From assembly GCA_030562195.1 (NCBI GenBank), contig CM060200.1, forward strand, positions 16,616,001 to 16,680,000: a stretch of 64,000 bases of DNA, read 5' to 3'. Source of the stretch: Nipponacmea schrenckii (Eukaryota > Mollusca > Gastropoda > Lottiidae). Below, one piece after another: positions 1 to 11,854 of this stretch. Every line of letters starts with the position of its first letter. Within the stretch, counting starts at the first letter, position 1. The notes under the pieces were generated by a model. That model was not told the origin of the DNA. It made no database searches and saw only the letters and a list, made by a program, of their open reading frames with translations. The translations under genes were made by a program, and so were the position numbers.

Positions 1-572
1 TTCCAAAGTTTTTCAGTGGAGGCCTCTTTAGGAGGTTTTAAGAACACATCCCTTTTTATACTATCCCCTTGCAAAAATGCAGACTTTACATCTAGAGAAT
101 TTAAATGCCAGTGAAATGTGGAAATGAGAGTTAAAATAAGCCTAAGATTTTTCTTACAACATGTAGGTGAATCTTTCCTAATTGAGTCATCATATTCCTC
201 AAACCCAAGAGCTACTAACCTGGCTTTAATATTCACATGCCCATCTTTTACCTTTTCAGTAAGCACCCAACGTACAGACACAGTAGACTGACCTACATCT
301 TCGACCTCAGTGAACACATTATGTATTTTCCAATTATCTATTTCAGCTAATTTCGCAGATGCAGTTTCAATCTCTGTGTCAGTACCAAACAGGGAATTCT
401 CAATTTTACGCCACTTAACTAATTCTAAATTCACACTTTTTAAACTTTTGTCATTGTCCTCAATATTTACCCAGTATTTGTTCTTTCCACTACTTTTTCC
501 TGCTCTTCCAATGACTGTAGCTTCGCTCGATGAAGAGTCCTCCTGAACCTGATATTCGATTCTGTCTCCCTT
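1..572 (-). pseudogene. copia reverse transcriptase, N-terminal part
   Basis: Translating the - strand leftward past the stop near 574 gives the start of the RVT_2 domain: RWVLTEKVKDG, KARLVALGFEE, SLDVKSAFLQGD and FLKPPKEAS. These match the conserved copia RT entry (arginine-tryptophan motif, ARLVA.G, DVK.AFL.G). The catalytic YVDD box is beyond the window edge. Confidence 0.75.
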
Positions 573-2573
573 TCATGGAATTGAAGGATTCAGATCATGT
601 TCAACACTATCTTGTCCACTATTGACCACAGATTCAGGAGTCTCATCTAGCTCTAATGGGTATTCATCAGAATGTGAATCAGATTCAAGAGAACTTGTCA
701 CTTTGCCACAGTCATTGTTAAAGGGATTTTTCACCTTAACATCATCAGTTTCAGAGTTTGTATTTGTATCAACTACTGCACTGGTTGTAGGTGGATAATG
801 TTCATGTCTTAAGTGACACGGACTCACACGTACAGAAGTACCACCATGTCTTACGAAAATTTGTTGTCCATCCCTGCGGATAACCACTCCTGGTCCTTTC
901 CAACATTTACTGTCATTGCGTTTATAAAACACTTTAGCACCCGTTTCAAAAATAAGACCTGTTGATGTCCGAACCTGTCTTTTAATAGCCCTTCTCAATT
1001 TCTCACTGGACTCCCTCTCAATGAAAGCTTTCCTTGCCGTTTGCTGTGCATTCAGATGATTTGCTATAAGTTGGCTCGTAGTGACTCCTTCCAAAGCAGG
1101 CAGTTTATCATAAAGAACAGATGGAAAATTGGGATTCTTTCCAAACACAAGCTGATTCGGACTATATCCATAAACATTTTGTAAAGTGTTCTTGGCGCTC
1201 ACTGCCCATGCTAACGCTATTTCTTTGGTACAATTAGTGTCTTTAATAATTTTCTCCATGATATTGGCAATAATTCCATTGTGTTTCTCTGTAATCCCGT
1301 TAGACCATGGGGATTCTGCAGCTGTTGTTTATGGAGTTGTTTTGATATCAATATTCATTTCGTTGCAGAGTGACAAAGTGTATATTTCGATTTGTTGAAG
1401 TGCATTTGAAGAAGTGTAGAAGTGTAGAAGTAAGAAGTGTAGAAGTGAAGAAGTGTAGAAGTTAGAAGTGAAGAAGTGTAGAAGTGTAGAAGTGTAGAAG
1501 TTAGAAGTGAAGAAGTGAAGAAATGTAGAAGTTAGAAGTGTAGAAGTTAGAAGTGAAGAAGTGTAGAAGTTAGAAGTGTAGAAGTGTGAAAATACATTTG
1601 TCAAAGTGTGAAAGTTCAAATGTAAATTTGTCAACTTTACAAGTGTAGAAGTGTATGAGCTGATGTTGAAATAAGGATGTGTGAAATGTCGATTGTACAA
1701 ATGTAGATGTTACATTTGTCATTTTGGACCGAGAGTTCGGGCAAGTATGCAAATTAGTGGGTGGAGCTGACCTCTTACGGAAATTTACGACTATTAAATG
1801 AGATATTAACGGAAATTCCCGGAAATAGTTTAAACTTAAATAAGAAAGTACCGATGAAACACAATCTAGATCCACTTTTATATCCGATTATGCTTGCAAA
1901 TTGGATTGTTCTAACGCCCTAGCTATTCTGTTTAGACGATTTCTGATTTCTTGTCGTATCTCCATTATATCATGTTTTCTGAATTATATTGTCAGTTTAA
2001 AATGCAGACTGTAGCAGATTTATAGGTTCACTGTCATTTAGGCACACATTTTTTAAGCACACCGCATGTAGACACGGTATTTTAGGCACGCTTTGTTTAG
2101 GCACAAGGTCAGATAAGCACATGTCATTTAGGCACAGTGTTAGTTAGGCACAGCGTTTTAGGCACATACTCATTTAGGCACACACTTTTTAGGCACACTA
2201 AAATTCGGCACACAGTCATTTTGGCACGCCTTCAATTAGGCACACCTTTAATTAGGCAAACATCCATTTAAACTATATCAACATTTATTTACGCACACTT
2301 TCAATTAGGCACACTTTCACACATGGCCAGACACGTTTTTGCTACAGTCTAAAATTGTATATTTTGTCACCTGGTAAGCTCACACACACATATCAAAGTA
2401 AGGTAAGTTCACTGATAAATATATTTTCATATTGACCAATCTTGAAAACTAAAAGTTGTGGTTTTTAGGGGCCATGCCACTCTTGTGCCTAAATGATATA
2501 GTACCTAATATATGTGTGCCCAATTGAATATGTGCCTTATTGAAGGTGTGCCTAAATGACAGTGTGCCAAATT

Positions 2574-3697
2574 CAGGCCTCGAATTTTGACGCGAACGAA
2601 ACGATCGTTCGCGTGTCGGTTACGCAAAGTCTAAATGGGTAGAACGAAAAATCGGTTACGTGAACTTTTGCCGTATAACGATAACAGTAAAACTGTCTCA
2701 AATCAGTTTTCAATCGGTAAAACTCATCGTAAAGGTGGCAGGATGTTAAACTATTTCATTTTCAATACGCTACTAATAAAAATTCCACATTGTTTTATGG
2801 CAGTAGTATTATCTAACACGGGATCATCGCGTGAACCAATCTTAGGAAGAAAAATTTATTATCCTCATTCCCGGGCCATTGTTAGGTCATGCATATGATT
2901 AATATTGTTTCTTTGTTATTGTAGTTGGGCCTATGTAATGTAACTTTCATCTCTATTTGATCGTTTTATATAGATTTAATTGATTTTATTGTTTCAATGA
3001 CGTTTTGGTTTTACTCTCACTTATTAAATTCAACAAACAATAGCTACTAAATAAATGTTACCTGTCAAACAAAATATTATTAATAAAAAAAAAGTTACAT
3101 ATCAGCTAGTTGTGATTTTCCGGCGTAACTAAACATTTATTAACTATTAGCCTAGAGTCGATATTGTACTGTTGCCAGGGAATCGGCCAGTTCAGTCAGC
3201 TGTTAGAAAATGGCACAGCCAAATCGTAAACCAGAAAGCGTCACTGTTAAGACTTTCAATAAATGGTCATTCAATAAAGATTTTAAAATTGTTGAAATCG
3301 GCGATGATGGAAATATTGAAAAACTGGAATGTAAAGTTTTTTCGACACACCTCTCAGATATCAGAAAGGAAGCCAACAGATGTGGGATCAAGGGGGCAGT
3401 CATGTCCGGAATACAGAATTATGCCGATGGTGTAAGTTGTGTTCACAAAGGAAATATCTTGCGCCATATCAAATCAGATACTACGAATATCAACAACTAC
3501 CTAGTTTGCGATATCAGCTGGAAGCGAACGTTAACTCGCCATTTACCTACCTACCATACACCACTAAACGACGTAACCGATTCACGTAACCGATCGGTTT
3601 CGCGAACGTTTTAGTCCGAACCGAACTATCGGTTACGTGATGAAAATTACCGTCAACGATTTTTCGTTTACGCTGGGGAAGCAAATTTCGAGGCCTG
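2574..3697 (+). mobile_element. Nested hAT-like non-autonomous element
   Basis: Termini CAGGCCTCGAA and the inverse TTCGAGGCCTG. CAAATT flanks both sides (2568-2573, 3698-3703). CAG-type ends suit hAT elements, although hAT target duplications are normally 8 bp. It contains the zinc-finger fragment at 3210-3614. A second, left-truncated copy lies at about 37897-38679. Confidence 0.6.
3210..3614 (+). pseudogene. N-terminal fragment of a hAT-type transposase (zinc-finger part)
   Basis: A 134-codon frame starting MAQPNRKP. Residues about 45-95 read as a degenerate finger module with GIQNYADG and HKGNILRHIKSD, which I associate with the N-terminal region of ZNF862/hAT-derived transposases. The expected first cysteine pair is reduced (LECKVF), and no RNase H-like catalytic domain follows. 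The copy at 38400-38530 lacks this frame. This looks like an internal deletion derivative of an autonomous hAT element. Confidence 0.45.
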
Positions 3698-4779
3698 CAA
3701 ATTGTAGTGTGCCTAAAAAGATTGTGCCAAATTGAAAGTGTGCCTCAATTGACTAAATAACACTGTGCCTAAATGACCAGTGCTTATCTGACCGTGTGCC
3801 TAAATGAAGTGTGCCTAAAATACAGTTTTTAAATGAGGTGTGCTTAAAAAAGTGTGCCTAAATGACTTCTTACCGATTTATATGGTGTTAGTAAGAGCAC
3901 AATATATCGGTTATTTTTTCAATATTGTTCCCGAGAATTTCCGTTAATTTCTCATTTAATAGTCGTAAATTTCCGTAAGAGGTCCGCTCCACCCATTAAT
4001 TTGCATACTTGCCCGAACTCTCGGTCCAAAATGACAAATGTAACATCTACATTTGTACAATCGACATTTCACGCATCGTCATTTCAACATCGGCTCATAC
4101 ACTTCTACACTTGTAAAGTTGACAAATTGACAATTGAACTTGTAATGAACATTTACAAATCGAGCTCAAAATTACCAATTTACATTTAAACTTTTGCACT
4201 TTGACAAATGTATTTTCACACTTCTACACTTCTTCACTTTTAACTTCTACACTTCTAACTTCTACACTTCTTCAAATGCACTTCAACAAATCGAAATATA
4301 CACTTTGTCACTTTGCAACGAAATGAATATTGATATCAAAACAACTCCATAGTTGTTAACACTCTTATGTTAAAGTTTTCACTCATTTCGCAGAAAAGGG
4401 AATTATTAAACTCTTCTCCATTGTCACTCAAAAACTGGTTTGGGGCTCCAGAAATTGAAATCCAGAACTTGAAAATATTGTCTACTATTTCACCTTGGCT
4501 TTTTGAGTTTATAAAAGTTGCTGCACTATACCGTGTTGCATGGTCTATCAGATGAAGAAACATTCAGCCCTCAAAAACTTTAAGATCCATTGCCACAGTG
4601 TCATTAAAGTCACGAGAAAGTGATATTCCCACGACTGGTCTAAGTCCTGGTTTTCTGTATATTAAACAGATTTCACATGTACTGTCAATTTCTTTAATAC
4701 ATTTGGTCAATTCATCATTCTTAACACCAGATTCTTTCACCAAATTCAAAAGTTTTTAAACACTGGGGTGTCCAAATTG

Positions 4780-5298
4780 TTAATGCAGTTTTGTTGCAAT
4801 TTTCATTAATTCAGAAGTTGATTTGTTTGACACAAATTTATCATCAAAGAGTAATACCATAGACTTATCAATAGGAATAGTATAGTGACCACTACTTGTG
4901 TAGTTCAATTTCACAATCGAACCTAAAATAGTAGCTGTGTCGTTCACAAAGTCCAGCACAGTTTTGGTCTCTTTCATAAAAGCCTTGCTCAAAAGAAGGG
5001 TTAAGTCTGATTTCATTACCTCAATGTCAACTAACAGTCTCTGCTTGTCTGAGCCTATATAAAGTGGTATATTCACACTTCTTTCTGCCCTAATGACAGT
5101 GCCATTTCCAAATTTGAATGAGGCAGCTGACTGGTGTTCAGACACACTTTGAATGTCTTCAGCGCTCATATTTTCCAAGTAGCAGCTGAGCCATATTTCA
5201 CCACACACATTTCTCGTACACCCGCAGTCAAGTACTCCTTGATTCAGTGTTTCACCTAAGAACTTTTCAATATAGCAGCCAAGGCTTTCCATATTCAT
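4780..5298 (-). pseudogene. copia aspartic protease region
   Basis: A 172-codon frame. The motif VLDCGCTRNVCG near its N-terminus fits the retropepsin catalytic Asp loop as it appears in some invertebrate copia elements (D-x-G-x-T). A hydrophobic ILGS/LLLS segment follows. The same layout is found in the second copia copy at 14282-14518 (FKFGDG and PLLLSKS segments are shared). It sits between gag and integrase. The frame is not continuous with integrase because of a stop near 4757. Confidence 0.65.
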
Positions 5299-7001
5299 TC
5301 AAAAGATTCATCTTACGTGATGTTTTTGTTCGACCCAGAAAATCCCTATGACCTTGAGTGTATCCTCTCCTTGCACGGAAACCTCTGCCTCTACCAGTAC
5401 CATAACTGCCACTTGGGGTAGGTCTACCATAGAATGCTTCTTCTGGTTCAAGTTTAACTCTGACAGTTTCATCCACAGTTTTCTCATTCATGTCATGCAC
5501 TGCTTTTAGCTGCTTTTTCATGTTTTCATATCTCAATTCCGTTATTGTTGCACGCACCATTTGTTCCTTTTCAGAAGATATATTGGCACTTTTCAGGATC
5601 CTAAAGGCTAACACACCATCAGGCAAATCCATTTTAAACACCTTAAAGTTCAGTCTCTCAAATTCATTGACATACTCACAAATACTCATTTCCTTTGGTC
5701 TTTTGAATTTTTCAAAGTTTTCATATGCGATAAATGCCGCCTGATTTATATCCTTGGCATATAAAGTTTTGAGTTTTGTTATCAGCAAATCAAGACCACA
5801 GGAATTGGAGGAGCCATCAATAGAGTCCTATCACTCACTCACATAGTATATATAAAGACAAGGAACGAAACGACCAAATCAAAACACGGCACCCCGCCTC
5901 ACCAAAACATCCCCATAATGACACTTCCACTTATTTTTTTCGCTTGAAACTTCACACGCACATCAATAAATGGTTCACCTTTCATTTCCAGCCAAATTTT
6001 AGGTCCTTAATTGAAGGGATGGAGCGCAATCCCCTTTTTTCACAGTTATTTTCATTAGAAATTAGTTTAACAGCCTCAGCGTCTGTGACGTCACATTTAG
6101 CTCCGCACCAAATTTGTGGTAAGGGAAGTAATTATGTGATTCAGACAACAACTGTTCATAGTAATTTACGATCCTTTCTGCCAATTACATCACAAAATGA
6201 TATTTTCGGGCTGATTATTGCAATAATGATATTTTTCATTCCCTGCATAACAATTCACATAAATATTTTGATCAAAAGGTAACAATTAACTTTTAATACA
6301 ACAATTTCACAATTTAACAGTGGTCTAGATGAAAATTTACCTCCCTTTGCCATTTAGATTGTCGGTTAAAAATGAACACTAAATCAAGCAAATAAAAATT
6401 TATTACTCTCTCAAATAGATTGGATTAATTATTTTATAAATTTAAACCAATTTCTATGGGTGAAAAGTAAATATTAACAATTTTTTATTGACTTCTCTAA
6501 TTTGGTGCGGAGCTAAATGTGACGTCAGAGACGCTGAAGCTGTTAAACTAATTTCTAATGAAAATAACTGTGAAAAAAGGGGATTGCGCTCCTTCCCTTC
6601 AATTAAGGACCTAATTGGCTGGAAATGAAAGGTGAACCATTTAGTGATGTGCGTGCGAAAAAAAAAGTGGAAGTGTCATTTTGGGGATGTTTTGGTGAGG
6701 CGGGGTGCCGTGTTTTGATTTAGTTGTTTCATTCCTTGTCTATATATATACTATGTGAGTGAGTGAGACTCTTGGCTCTTCCAATTCCTGTGTCAAGACC
6801 ATGTTCACCGTTTAAGTCCTTTATATCAATATCTATGCAGGCATTTCTTGCCTGTCCCTCCAGGGACAGGTAGACAGACGAACCCTGCTTCACTGCTGAC
6901 AAATCCGTTACACATCTCCAAATCTCTATCTCCCTTAACCAGGTCTCAAAATCGTCACCGAGAGCTGGTACAGAAAATATTTTTCGCCCGGAGGCCGCCA
7001 T
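5267..7001 (-). pseudogene. copia gag, split by a fold-back insertion
   Basis: The start is the ATG at 7001 (reading MAASGRKIF), about 290 bases after the primer site. The frame runs to about 6800, is interrupted by the 996 bp element at 5797-6792 and resumes at about 5788. The second part contains the gag helix region and a C-terminal stretch rich in RG/GRG (around 5340-5420), an RNA-binding-type tail. No CCHC knuckle is seen. The final ~30 codons overlap the protease frame. The insertion and the frame change make it non-functional. Confidence 0.7.
5797..6792. mobile_element. Fold-back MITE inserted in copia gag
   Basis: A 996 bp element with inverted ends CACAGGAATTGG and CCAATTCCTGTG. The arms (5797 to about 6120 and about 6510 to 6792) mirror each other over most of their length. 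TCAAGAC flanks it at 5790-5796 and 6793-6799 (a C follows the right copy, so an 8 bp duplication is also possible). No coding capacity. 7-8 bp duplications point to a hAT-like mobiliser, by inference. Confidence 0.75.
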
Positions 7002-7287
7002 CTTGTGTTCGCCACTATCTCTAACAAATGTCAACAAAATACATCAAACCGTATTTTTCACCTCAAAAGTTTGTTTTATTGTCTATAATCTCCTGCACAT
7101 TTCAATCTAATCACCATATTTATTCACCATTAAATTATAAGGAATATCTCTGTAATCACGCTTCGCTTCGAACATTTTCATCCGCCATTCAACGCTCCAT
7201 ATTGTCGCTTACACCATTTCACGGCCAGTTGGTTCGCATTATTAATCATCGATCATCTACTTTGTTCGAGATCTTGGTTGATTAAAC

Positions 7288-7299
7288 GCTCTGCTACCA
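7288..7299 (-). promoter_or_regulatory. Primer binding site of copia element 1
   Basis: The - strand reads TGGTAGCAGAGC directly against the LTR end. This resembles the initiator-methionine-tRNA-type primer sites of copia elements. The same 12-mer occurs at the equivalent place in the second copia copy (about 16520-16531), which supports the call. Confidence 0.7.
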
Positions 7300-7469
7300 T
7301 GTTAAATGTCATTCAACACACCATTGTGATACTATATATATTTATTAGTAAGATACACATCTTACATCATCAATCTCATATACACAACTGACAGTGATAA
7401 AAGCATGGAGACACCGACGCCGACCTTTGCGCATGCGCTAAGGTTGCGCTCGTTCAGTGATCCTTAACA
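7300..7469 (-). repeat. 5' LTR of copia element 1
   Basis: A 170 bp block bounded by TGTTAA and TTAACA, which are perfect inverted termini, with TG...CA ends. It lies immediately upstream (on the - strand) of a primer binding site and then gag. Short LTRs are usual for copia elements. The partner LTR is outside the window, so LTR identity and age cannot be judged. Confidence 0.7.
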
Positions 7470-9893
7470 AGAACAATTCTTAATGGATGTTGATGAAATT
7501 TGGCTTGAGTATTTGTTATCACCCAAGGATGAAACCTATTGAAAACCAGTTAAATCGAAAAAAAAAAAAAATTTAAAACCGGTATCAGTTATTGCCTTTG
7601 TTTTTGAAAACGCGTTCAATTTTTGGCCTGTAAACACTCTACAAGGCACAGTTATTGACCGATTTTGACAAAATTTGCTGAGATGGTTTAATATTACCCA
7701 AGGATGAACCCTTTTCAAAATCAAATATATCGAAATATATTTAATAAGAATAATTGCCCTTGCTTTATAAAATGTGTTCGATTTTTTCCTTGGTAACACT
7801 CTACTAGTCACAATTCTTGAGCGATTTTGACGTAACTTGGCATGAGTATTTGTAATCACCTAATGATGAACCCTATTGAAAATTGAAAAATATTTAGTAT
7901 TAGTTATTGCCCTTATTTTTGAAAATGCATCAAAATTTTTAGCTTGTAAACCTTTTAAAAGGCACAATGATTTACAGAATTTGACAAAATGTGCTGAAAT
8001 TGATAATTATCACTCAAGGATGTACCCTATTGAAAACAAGAAATATCACATAATATTTGATTGCCATTGTTCTTTCAAATGATTTCAACTTTTGGCTCAT
8101 AAACACTGTGCAAGTCACATTTCTTGACTGATTTTAACAGAACTTGGCATGAGTATGTTGATTCACCTAAGAATGTATGGAGGTATATTAGGGCCAATAT
8201 CCAATGATATGAACATATCACTAAGACAACATTTACGCTACAAAAGTTAAATTACATTATACCATAAATTCATCCAACAAAATACCGCTAATGATTTAAC
8301 CAAGTTAGATTATACTTATGTCAGAAGATATGTCTTATTTTTCTTATAACATTTTACATTATTAATAATCTATCACGCAAAAACATTTCACAATATCTTT
8401 CATTTTAATTACATACAAATAAATGAATATTACACTTTGTATATTACATTAAGCAAAAATTTCGTTTCGTAAAATGAGAGATGTTTTTTGTTTCGTGTTT
8501 TTTCTTTTCTGTTTTTTCTACCGTGCATTATCTTTTTTATGCAAATTTTATAGGTCATGACACTCTTAAATATTCACCAGAATGTAAAGAAATTAATTCG
8601 CCTCATGGGGAGATAACTCTTTATTATACCGGTTACCGGTGTGTCCTTGTCTCTATAGGGGTACAGCTAGGGATTAAAGATGCACTAAACCATAAATAAT
8701 TAATTATGAGAAATGGGAATTATGAGTAATGGGAGTAAACCCAAAATTTTGACAGATTAACGACACAATTTTCAAGGTTAAAATTCATTTCATTGTTTAG
8801 CTCTAAATCTAATGTTGCTTCTATACTATTCACGCATTCAGGCTGATGTTGAAAATTTTCCAAAGGATGCCCTGCTTCCAAATTAGTTGCTATTCTACGA
8901 ATTCTTCTGAAAATCAAATCACACCAAAACAAATTATACCACCAATATAAACAAACTAACTCGGATGTTGCCAGTCGCGCAAGCGTAACTGTTTATCTCA
9001 TGAATATTAATGAGGGCAATGATTTGCATAAAAAAGATAATGCACAGTAGAAAAAAACAGAAAAGAAAAAACACGAAACAGAAAACATCTCTCATTTTAC
9101 GAAACGAAATTTTTGCTTAATGTAATATACAAAGTGTAATTCATTTATTTGTATGTAATAAAAATGAAAGATATTGTGAAATGTTTTTGCGTGATAGATT
9201 ATTAATAATGTAAAATGTTATAAGAAAAATAAGACATATCTTCGGACATAAGTATAATCTAACTTGGTTAAATCATTAGCGGTATTTTGTTGGATGAATT
9301 TATGGTATAATGCACAATGTAATTTAACCTTTGTAGCGTAAATGTTGTCTTAGTGTTATGTTTATATCATTGGATATTGGCCCTAATATACCTCCATAAG
9401 AATGAACCCTATTGAAAATCAGATAAATTGCTCTGTTTTTAAAAAAAAGCATCAAAATTTTAGCTCGTAAACACTTTAGAAGGCACAATTTCTTTACAGA
9501 TTTTTACAGAACTTGCTGAAATTTGTAATTATCATTCAAGGATGAACCCTATCAAAAAGAAATATCACAAAATATTTAATATGAATTATTGTCCTTGTTT
9601 TTTAAACGCGTTCACTTTTTGGCTGGTTTTTCCAAGGCACAATTCCTTACGGATTTTGATGAATTTGGTTGAAATCGATTGTTATCACCTAAAAGTGAAT
9701 CCTTTTAGTTATCAAAAATACTGATAATCTTTAATGAGTTGCCTTGTTATTAGGTATAATTCTTGACAGATTTTAAGGGAGCTTAGTAATATTGTACCGG
9801 TACATTAATAACCCTAGAAAAGAAGTTTTTTTTATTTTAAATCAATGCTGCCAGTGGGCGTATATTACCTTGTCTGGCAAGCTATCTTTCTGC
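7470..9893 (+). repeat. Dispersed array of ~130-140 bp units (GGGCGTAT family)
   Basis: Units recur with the phrases CAAGGATGAACCCTATTGAAAA, TTATTGCCCTTG and TTTTGACAAAACTTG. The block ends at about 9847-9893 with the family terminus reading CTGCCAGTGGGCGTATATTA followed by a CTGGCAAGCTATCTT stretch. It is interrupted by the 8176-9398 fold-back element. No gene seen. Confidence 0.7.
8176..9398. mobile_element. Fold-back MITE (TATGGAGG termini, 6 bp TSD)
   Basis: 1223 bp with inverted ends starting TATGGAGGTATATTAGGGCC. The arms pair for roughly 370 bp each. AGAATG flanks both sides (8170-8175 and 9399-9404). The terminus TATGGAG and the 6 bp duplication are shared with the 1330-4351 element, suggesting one mobilising family. 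The centre (8550-9000) shows no convincing gene. Confidence 0.75.
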
Positions 9894-10125
9894 TAAATTG
9901 TGATATACTTTTAATTAATGTACTGTAAATTATTCACAGTTGTGGTAATTATGTTTAGCAACGCTGTGGTTAATAAGAGTAAATTCAAAATAAAGATTCC
10001 TGTATGTGAATTGAAATGTTGCTTAATATTAAAAAGACAAAGCATATTTCAATAAAAGTGGTCTTATTTATCTAATGTTTTACTTCTAAATGTCATTTAA
10101 AGAACATGTATATTATTTGTTACAG

Positions 10126-10184
10126 ATTATTTGTTTAGATCTGTGTTCTGAAATGGAGAAAGATACATTTAGAAGTAGAGCAGG
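10126..10184 (+). CDS. BABAM1: BABAM1/MERIT40 exon (VWA-like domain start)
   Basis: A 59 bp exon between an acceptor (TTTGTTACAG) and a donor (GTAAGT). It encodes IICLDLCSEMEKDTFRSRAG, ending in phase 2. The I-I-C-L-D-L-x-x-E-M segment matches the first strand and MIDAS-like start of the BABAM1 VWA-like fold (IICLDLSEEM in vertebrates). BABAM1 is the scaffold subunit that holds BRCC36 complexes together (BRCA1-A in the nucleus, BRISC in the cytoplasm). The split glycine codon is completed exactly by the next exon at 11734. Upstream exons were not found; the N-terminal tail of this protein is disordered and hard to recognise. Confidence 0.85.
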
Positions 10185-10639
10185 GTAAGTATTGTTTTGA
10201 ATTATACAGTTTAAAGTGTAATATGATGAACCATAGTATTCATTGATCTTTCATAAGTGTTTGTATCTGTGAGGAAAAGTTTGTGTACAATCTATTTTAG
10301 GACAAAATCAATAAAATAGGAAATGTTGTACAATTGCTCTTTATAAAGTATACAGATATCAGTTGAAAGTTTATACCCATCCAGCACATAATATATATAT
10401 TCTAGTTGATCGAACTAACAAAAATAATTTATTGAACTTATTTATTGTACTTATAACAGTCACAAAAAAATCTTGATATCCCAAATAACAGTTTGGAAAT
10501 ACATTTTTACACCATATGAAAAACCACAGTGAATCCTACTCATGCTCCTTCAATGGGAAATTTTATCTGGATGTATTGGGTGTCTAGAAGAGCAAGCTCC
10601 GGGTCGAAAGCACATTATGGCAGATTTTCAATAAAAAAT

Positions 10640-11725
10640 AATCAGTTAAATTTATCTTTATACACTCACATGGAAATGTGACAAGTATAATGTCATTGCC
10701 CCTGTCCGTCGGTCCTTCTGTCCATTTGTTGTAGACACTATAGAAGCTACAAATTGGTGTGAGCATTGGAATAGATAAGACGGCAGTCAAGTTTGAATTT
10801 GACAATTTTTCAATGAACACTTTTTGAGTTATTGCCCTTAGTGAAATCCTGTTAATATTATATTGTGTGTGCAATCGTAGCAACAATCAATAGATTTTAA
10901 TGACACTTGGTTTGAGCATTGGAATGGATAAGATGGAATGGATAAGTTCGAATGTAACCATTTTCTATGCATGGTTTGCGAGTTATTGCTTAGTAAAATT
11001 TATTGTGGGTACAATACAAACTACAATTTTCAATGGATTTTGATGAAACTTAGTGTGAGCATTGGAATTGATATGACTTCGGTCAAATTGGAATTTGACA
11101 ATTTTTTTTTATGAACAGTTTTTGAGTTATTACCCTTTTGTGGTTGCAATAAAAAGCTTCAATATTAAGAGAATTTTGATGGAACTTGGTGTAAGCATTT
11201 GAATTGATAATGAATGTTTTTTAAGTTTTTGCCATTGACTTCAATAAGCTTATTCAGTTAATGTTTTTTGAGTTGTGATTTAAGTTAATACTGCAAGTGG
11301 GCGTATGTTACCTTGCCTGGCAAGCTGTCTTTAAATGAACAGTTTTTGAGTTATTGCCCACGACTTTGTAAATTGTATGAAAATTTTCTTGTGGGTGCAG
11401 TAGAAGTTACAATTTTCGATGGATTTTGATGGAACTTGGTGTGAGCACTGGAATTAATAAGGCAGCGGTCAAGTTTGAATTTGACGATTTTCTATTAATG
11501 CCTTTGGAGTTATCGCCCTTGACTTAGTAAAATTGCGTCAAATTTTTTTGTGGGTGCAATAGAGGCTCTAATTTTGAATGGATTTTGATGAAACTTGGTA
11601 TGAGTATTGAAATTGATAAGACGGCAGTCAAGTTTGAATTCTAGGAAAGTTATTTCCAAATTTATTATTCAATTTCAATGCTGCCAGTGGGCGTATATTA
11701 CCTTGCCTGGCAAGCTATCTTATTA
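10640..11725 (+). repeat. Dispersed repeat array in BABAM1 intron
   Basis: Recurrent units with GTGGGTGCAATAGAAGCTAC, TTTTGATGAAACTTGGTGTG and TTTTTGAGTTATTGCCC, punctuated by two family termini (about 11285-11330 and 11678-11722) reading GTGGGCGTATATTACCTTGC with a CTGGCAAGCT tail. It ends just 10 bases before the next host exon's acceptor. No gene. Confidence 0.7.
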
Positions 11726-11733
11726 TATTTCAG

Positions 11734-11854
11734 AGATAAATTTTCTCAAATACAAGTGTTACTCAAAGCCTTGCGTGTGTTTTTAAACAGTAAATCTAAG
11801 CTACATTTTGAGCATGAGTTTGCTCTACTTGTCCTGGATGATGAAGCAACGTGG
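11734..11854 (+). CDS. BABAM1: BABAM1/MERIT40 exon (VWA-like core)
   Basis: A 121 bp exon after acceptor TTATATTTCAG and before donor GTATGT. Its first base completes the glycine codon left by the 10126-10184 exon; 40 codons follow, ending in phase 0 after DDEATW. HEFALLVLDDEATW corresponds to the well-conserved HEFALVVVNDDTAW of vertebrate BABAM1, and the preceding helix (SQIQVLLKALRVFL) fits the helix before it. A short in-frame extension exists past the donor, but it lies in intron. The next coding exon is 27 kb away at 38817. Confidence 0.88.

Larger units (their letters stand above)
1330..4351. mobile_element. Fold-back DNA element (TATGGAG termini, 6 bp TSD)
   Basis: The termini are inverted copies beginning TATGGAGTTGTTTTGATATC. 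The arms (about 1330-1830 and 3925-4351) are inverted and alike over about 430-500 bp. Flanks are GTTGTT at 1324-1329 and 4352-4357, a 6 bp target duplication within the copia integrase. The arms contain a GAAGTGTAGAAGTTAGAA-type minisatellite (1400-1590). Inside them are arrays of a TTTAGGCACA decamer, in one orientation at about 2036-2330 and inverted at 2480-2570 and 3705-3870. No transposase is present. A second element is nested at 2574-3697. Confidence 0.8.
573..4749 (-). pseudogene. copia integrase, split by a 3.0 kb fold-back element
   Basis: The first segment (4749-4358) carries a C-x2-C zinc-type motif (CEICLIY), the first catalytic Asp (VAMDLK) and the second (FLSDNGEEF). The reading frame then stops at the 1330-4351 insertion. 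The remainder resumes left of 1323 with the third acidic residue (SPWSNGITEKHN) and continues through the GKNPNFPSVL region and the C-terminal basic domain to a stop at about 574. Removing the insertion between its two GTTGTT copies restores colinearity, so the integrase was once whole. An in-frame stop also lies near 4564. Confidence 0.8.
1..7469 (-). mobile_element. Ty1/copia-type LTR retrotransposon, 3' part cut by window start
   Basis: Read on the - strand the order is LTR (7300-7469), a tRNA-type primer site, gag, aspartic protease, integrase and then the first part of a copia reverse transcriptase at 1-572. Protease-integrase-RT is the Ty1/copia order, as opposed to Ty3/gypsy. The copy is dead: gag is split by the 5797-6792 element, integrase by the 1330-4351 element, and there are frameshifts and stops between the pieces. 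The rest of RT, RNase H and the 3' LTR lie left of the window. Confidence 0.85.

Noticed and set aside
1329..1875. Ser/Thr/Leu/Phe-rich - strand frames (TSTLLTSTF type)
   Set aside because: Translation of the GAAGTGTAGAAG minisatellite in the fold-back arm.
7028..7285. 85-codon + strand frame
   Set aside because: Lies in the copia leader antisense to gag; no supporting features.
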